A stretch of DNA of 47,140 nucleotides, from the NCBI GenBank assembly GCA_036675035.1, contig JAKFFO010000045.1, positions 1 through 47,140 on the forward strand, in the 5' to 3' direction. The translations under genes and the position numbers were made by a program. Source of the stretch: MESE01 sp036675035 (GTDB taxonomy: Bacteria > Pseudomonadota > Gammaproteobacteria > Burkholderiales > Burkholderiaceae_D). Under the pieces are notes generated by a model. The model was not told the origin of the DNA, did not search any database, and saw nothing but the letters and a program-made list of their open reading frames with translations. Of this stretch, positions 44,517 through 47,140 are shown piece after piece (the stretch's first letter is position 1; every line of letters begins with the position of its first letter).

Positions 44517-44579
44517 TTCTAACGCTGAAATGGCCGCCATGACGCTGACGCTGCATCCCCGCTGCTTGAATTGTTGTGG
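44517..44579 (-). repeat. Degenerate attC-like sequence before the GNAT gene
   Basis: Minus strand: CCACAAC-AATTCAAGC at 44579-44564 resembles R''/L'' of common attC sites, and GTTAGAA (44523-44517) is a good R'. No matching L' was found. An alternative R'' (GTCTAAT, 44709-44703) near the stop of the upstream VOC gene would give a 193-bp site. It is likely a damaged or composite attC in the 241-bp gap. Confidence 0.45.
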
Positions 44580-44719
44580 CACGCACGCAGTTCAAGAGGT
44601 GCCAGCCAGCAAAGAAGCATTCCGGTCATGCAAAACAAGTACACAAATGCGATGGTCAAGTGAAATTTTCGTTCATCGAAACGGTATGCGGAGCAGCAAT
44701 TTATTAGACCACCCGGATC

Positions 44720-45205
44720 TCAACCGCGAAACGCCGCCTCGATTGCAGCAATGTCGATTTTCCTCATCGTCATCATCGCATCGAATGCCCGCTTGGCAGC
44801 CAAGCGGTCAGGACTTGTGTATGCTTTCGTCAAGGCAATCGGCGTAATTTGCCATGAGATACCCCACTTGTCCTTGCACCAGCCACACTCGCTCTCCTGA
44901 CCACCATTATGAACGATCGCGTTCCAATAGCGATCCGTCTCGTCCTGGTCTTCGGTCGCAACCTGAAACGAAAACGATTCGTTGTGCGTGAACGTGGGTC
45001 CGCCATTAAGCCCCAGGCACGCAATGCCAAGGACAGTGAACTCGACAGTCAATACATCCCCTTCTTTCCCCGATGGATAATCGCCAGGTGCGCGGTGTAC
45101 CGCGCCGACCGACGAATCGGGAAACGTCCTGGCATAAAATCGTGCAGCGTCCTCGGCGTCATCATCGTACCAAAGGCAGATCGTGTTTTTTGGAATATCC
45201 GTCAT
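44720..45205 (-). CDS. PhnB-like VOC protein
   Basis: A 161-residue protein of the PhnB / '3-demethylubiquinone-9 methyltransferase-like' VOC group: ICLWYDDDAEDAARFYARTF at the start, VEFTVLGIACLGLNGGPTF, FSFQVATEDQDETDRYWNAI and CGWCKDKWGISWQITPIALT, a typical PhnB-like end. Despite the old family name it is not expected to be a methyltransferase; the ligand is unknown. GGAGAAG precedes the ATG. It follows the attC at 45271. Confidence 0.88.
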   Translation of the reverse strand: MTDIPKNTICLWYDDDAEDAARFYARTFPDSSVGAVHRAPGDYPSGKEGDVLTVEFTVLGIACLGLNGGPTFTHNESFSFQVATEDQDETDRYWNAIVHNGGQESECGWCKDKWGISWQITPIALTKAYTSPDRLAAKRAFDAMMTMRKIDIAAIEAAFRG

Positions 45206-45270
45206 GTCACTTCTCCATTGAGATTAGAGTTTTCGTTATTCAGAACGGCTCTACAATGTTTCGTATATCG

Positions 45271-45330
45271 CTCTACCGCTAAGGTAACCGGCTTGCCGGA
45301 GGCAAGTCGGCGTTGACCGCCGTGTTAGCC
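45271..45330 (-). repeat. attC site overlapping the end of the membrane-protein gene
   Basis: Minus strand: R'' GGCTAAC (45330-45324), spacer ACGGC, L'' GGTCAACG, stem CTTGCC-TCC-GGCAAG, L' GGTTACC, spacer TTAGC, R' GGTAGAG (45277-45271). L'' pairs with L' with the usual extra C. R' has GGT where GTT is expected at the crossover, so the site may be crippled. It is 60 bp, the canonical short plan. Confidence 0.8.
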
Positions 45331-45686
45331 ATCGATGCCGCACGCTTTAAAGCCAAGTGCGCAGCAATAGCCAAAAACACCCTGACGCCCACAGACCAGT
45401 AAAACGCATTCATTAGCATCGAGAACGCGTCACTTCCATGGAGGCCAAATGCGGGCAATACGATGGATAGAAAGTACACTATCGCGGACAACCATATAAG
45501 CAAGACTGACCAACGTCGTTGCCTTACCAACATGTCTGCGCCGACAAGTAAAAATGCGCCAGACAGAAAGCTTGAAAGACGGAGCATCTGCTCCACGTCT
45601 TCCATAAATAGTGCACCGCCTACCGACACTGCCCCATGGCCGGCAGCGAGTATGGCAACAATCAACAACGGCAATGGTGTACGCAT
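45279..45686 (-). CDS. Small integral membrane protein whose C-terminus is read from attC
   Basis: A 135-residue protein with four hydrophobic segments: PLPLLIVAILAAGHGAVSVG, LSSFLSGAFLLVGADMLV, WSVLLIWLSAIVYFLSIVLP and WSVGVRVFLAIAAHLAL. Family unknown. The last 15 or so residues (ANTAVNADLPPASRLP) are encoded by the attC itself (R'', L'', stem), and the stop lies just past L'. ATG 45686 directly follows the previous R' (GTTAACC-ATG) with no clear Shine-Dalgarno; GTG four codons upstream, inside attC, is the alternative start. Confidence 0.7.
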   Translation of the reverse strand: MRTPLPLLIVAILAAGHGAVSVGGALFMEDVEQMLRLSSFLSGAFLLVGADMLVRQRRWSVLLIWLSAIVYFLSIVLPAFGLHGSDAFSMLMNAFYWSVGVRVFLAIAAHLALKRAASMANTAVNADLPPASRLP

Positions 45687-45759
45687 GGTTAACGCCACAT
45701 TGCCCAGCGTGCTTGCACGTCGGTGTCGAATATTGAGTTGGGAAGATATCTCATTAGTG
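45687..45759 (-). repeat. Degenerate attC after the 144-aa exported-protein gene
   Basis: Minus strand: CACTAAT (45759-45753, containing the stop TAA) in the R'' position, TTCCCAAC and TGGGCAA as a possible L''/L' pair, a small hairpin CGTGC-AA-GCACG and R' GTTAACC (45693-45687). R' is identical to two others in the array, but R'' and spacers are off consensus. It is probably a decayed attC. Confidence 0.5.
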
Positions 45760-46188
45760 CTTCACTACTTTTCTAATGACAGCCTTAACCTTAACGTCAT
45801 CTTTCTTTGCCCATAGCGTCCAATGTTCACCGTCAACTCTTTGATTCGCATGCAGAATTCTTTGTAAAGATAATTTCTTTGAAGCCAATACCTGTTCACG
45901 CTCACTCATAAAACGCTGCATAGAAAATTCGCTCGCCCCTATGGTTGAAGCTGCAGCGGACTTGATCACGACTTGATTGTTGGTGTGATACAGAACGCTC
46001 CCATCATTTCGCACGTGGAATGGAACCGAACGTTTAGCGAGTATGTGCAAAAAAGCTTCCTGCACCTCATCTTCATTAAATCGAAACTGACTGCCCATTT
46101 GTTCCGGATCGTTATTCAACGCACTTACCGGGAGCGCAATTGTAAGAATTAGCAGTCTCACCAGACCATTTATTTTTCTCAACCACAT
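45754..46188 (-). CDS. Exported cassette protein, unknown function
   Basis: A 144-residue protein with an N-terminal signal (RKINGLVRLLILTIALPVSALN). The mature part is mostly charged and helical (FNEDEVQEAFLHILAKRSVP, FMSEREQVLASKKLSLQRIL), with a strand-like patch (DGSVLYHTNNQVVIKSAA) and a basic end. It has no Cys. I recognise no family. Codon use is more AT-rich than in the glucan genes, as expected for cassette cargo. Confidence 0.65.
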   Translation of the reverse strand: MWLRKINGLVRLLILTIALPVSALNNDPEQMGSQFRFNEDEVQEAFLHILAKRSVPFHVRNDGSVLYHTNNQVVIKSAAASTIGASEFSMQRFMSEREQVLASKKLSLQRILHANQRVDGEHWTLWAKKDDVKVKAVIRKVVKH

Positions 46189-46196
46189 CTCACGCT

Positions 46197-46283
46197 TCCC
46201 AACGCCGCGCTAACCAGCGCACAGTACACGCCGCGAAGCGGCATGTACTGTGCCGTGCGTCTGTGTTGAACAAAGTGTTAGCC
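46197..46283 (-). repeat. attC site after the DUF4062 gene
   Basis: Minus strand: R'' GGCTAAC (46283-46277), spacer ACTTT, L'' GTTCAACA, a long stem ACAGTACATGCCGC-TTCG-GCGGCGTGTACTGT, L' GGTTAGC, spacer GCGGC, R' GTTGGGA (46203-46197). It is 87 bp with every expected element, the best site in the window. The DUF4062 stop TAA lies inside R''. Confidence 0.9.
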
Positions 46284-47140
46284 ATTTTTACTCTTCAGCT
46301 TCTCTTTCTGAGCAAATGCTAAAAATCGCTCACCCAGCGGGGTTACGCTATACACCCGCCATTGAACCCCAGCCACCTTTTCGTTTTTCACCAGACCGTG
46401 AATCTGCAGCTTAGTGCAGACGTTATAGTAGAGGAATTTTTCGACGTCGTTTGCCGCCATATTGTTTTTGACGCCAGCAACAATTTCGTCTGACATTACG
46501 GTAAATATTCGATAGAGATCGTATTTTTTCGGCTCTTTATCGTCAGGGCTATTAAATACGGTGGTTTGGATTTCAATCTTACTAAGAACAGAAGCAATCT
46601 CATGCAGATTCACTTGCTCAGCCTCGGCTTGAGCTACGCCGCGGCTAACTTTTTTGAGGTCGGCAAGCTGAAGCTCGAGCTCGTTTCGCTGTGCCGTTAG
46701 CCGCTTAATTTCTTCGAGCAAAGGTACAGTGTCGGCCACCTTATCCCCGCGAATCCAGCCACTAAACTGATATCTGCTTAAAAAATCTCCGATAGTTTCA
46801 TGAACACATAACTTTATGTCCTTGGAATCTTCGAAAAATGAAGAAATATTCGAAAGAACTTTTTTTCTGAATTCAGCGAGTGCGGCAGGCTGATTTCGCT
46901 CGACGCAATCTAAACCATATGTTTTCACTTTTATGTCGATAGCAGCGTCTGTAATAACAACTGCGAACAACGGTTTTTCCTTCTCGACAGCATAGTCGTA
47001 CTCAAGCTCTGTGTAGCTGAGAGAGGTCGTCGGTTCAATCGATCCATAGCGGCCTCCCAAAATAAGCATGTAGATATCTGATTCATCAATCCAACGCTTA
47101 ATTGTTTCCATCTGACTTTTGTCTCCAGCAGTAAATAGCT
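46278..47140 (-). CDS. DUF4062-domain protein with coiled coil, partial at window edge
   Basis: The frame is open to the window edge: upstream of the first Met (47111) it still reads FTAGDKSQ, which aligns with the DUF4062 segment before the conserved IKRWIDESDIYMLILGGRYG-SIEP and SYTELEYDYAVEKEKPLFA. The true start is thus outside the window. DUF4062 (about the first 100 residues here) is followed by a linker, a coiled coil (LLEEIKRLTAQRNELELQLADLKK-like, about 130-160) and a C-terminal part that may be a winged helix (KFLYYNVCTKLQIHGLVKNE, YSVTPLGERFLAFAQ). DUF4062 occurs in NTPase/TIR-like and suspected defence proteins, but the activity is unknown. The gene is clearly AT-rich relative to the rest. 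Confidence 0.85.
   Translation of the reverse strand, partial: LFTAGDKSQMETIKRWIDESDIYMLILGGRYGSIEPTTSLSYTELEYDYAVEKEKPLFAVVITDAAIDIKVKTYGLDCVERNQPAALAEFRKKVLSNISSFFEDSKDIKLCVHETIGDFLSRYQFSGWIRGDKVADTVPLLEEIKRLTAQRNELELQLADLKKVSRGVAQAEAEQVNLHEIASVLSKIEIQTTVFNSPDDKEPKKYDLYRIFTVMSDEIVAGVKNNMAANDVEKFLYYNVCTKLQIHGLVKNEKVAGVQWRVYSVTPLGERFLAFAQKEKLKSKNG

Larger units (their letters stand above)
40597..47140 (-). mobile_element. Integron gene-cassette array (integrase not in window)
   Basis: A chain of short unrelated minus-strand genes, each usually with its own Shine-Dalgarno, separated by attC sites that follow the stop codons. Nine sites are listed here, six or seven convincing. Reading order on the minus strand: DUF4062, exported protein, membrane protein, VOC, GNAT, decayed DUF1801, VOC plus LysE exporter, SRPBCC, exported protein, P-loop kinase. 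In known integrons the attC lies 3' of each gene and the integrase lies 5' of the first one, so intI and attI should be at higher coordinates outside the window. From this window alone it would be called a CALIN. Base composition becomes visibly more AT-rich toward the right end. Confidence 0.85.

Overview
The window looks like a chromosomal segment of a GC-rich betaproteobacterium, probably a Burkholderiales of the Oxalobacteraceae type. This rests on a GlmU of proteobacterial type, a DUF4148 periplasmic protein, a MexEF-OprN-like efflux operon, a FadE acyl-CoA dehydrogenase and the codon style of the long genes. No rRNA, tRNA or CRISPR array was seen, and the species assignment is an inference.

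Layout. (1) 1-2063: the N-terminal part of glmU (cut by the left edge) and a divergent DUF6279-like lipoprotein whose start codons lie only 9 bp apart. (2) 2302-24008: an alpha-glucan/trehalose island. A GH13 alpha-glucosidase on the minus strand diverges from glgA across a control region with four dyads. It is followed by seven overlapping genes on the plus strand: glgE, a treS-maltokinase fusion, glgB, glgX, treZ, malQ and treY. Together they encode a loop in which TreY/TreZ release trehalose from glucan, TreS turns it into maltose, the kinase makes maltose-1-phosphate, GlgE returns it to glucan, GlgB branches, and GlgX and MalQ trim. GlgE has an extra N-terminal GH13-like half without catalytic residues. 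(3) 24121-30109: a hemerythrin-like protein, a small proline-rich exported protein, lysR-fadE, a DUF4148 protein and an HSL-type hydrolase that has lost its serine. The last two share a duplicated promoter with a 9-bp-arm dyad. (4) 30227-36153: a three-gene RND efflux operon preceded by four 12-bp tandem repeats. (5) 36185-40557: small accessory genes, all on the minus strand: isochorismatase-like, cupin, exported protein, VOC, GNAT, an AAC(3)-I-type aminoglycoside acetyltransferase and a GFA protein.

(6) 40597-47140: the most notable region. It is an integron cassette array on the minus strand: a chain of small unrelated genes separated by attC recombination sites. Six or seven sites show the R''-L''-L'-R' architecture with about 5-nt spacers, and two more are degenerate. 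Gene stop codons lie inside R'' boxes in at least two cassettes. Polarity predicts that the integrase and attI lie to the right of the window and that the distal end is near 40.6 kb. Cargo: P-loop kinase, exported proteins, SRPBCC, LysE exporter, two VOC proteins, a decayed DUF1801 gene, GNAT, a membrane protein and a DUF4062 protein that runs off the right edge. Nearly all genes in 36-47 kb point the same way, and base composition drops toward the right end.
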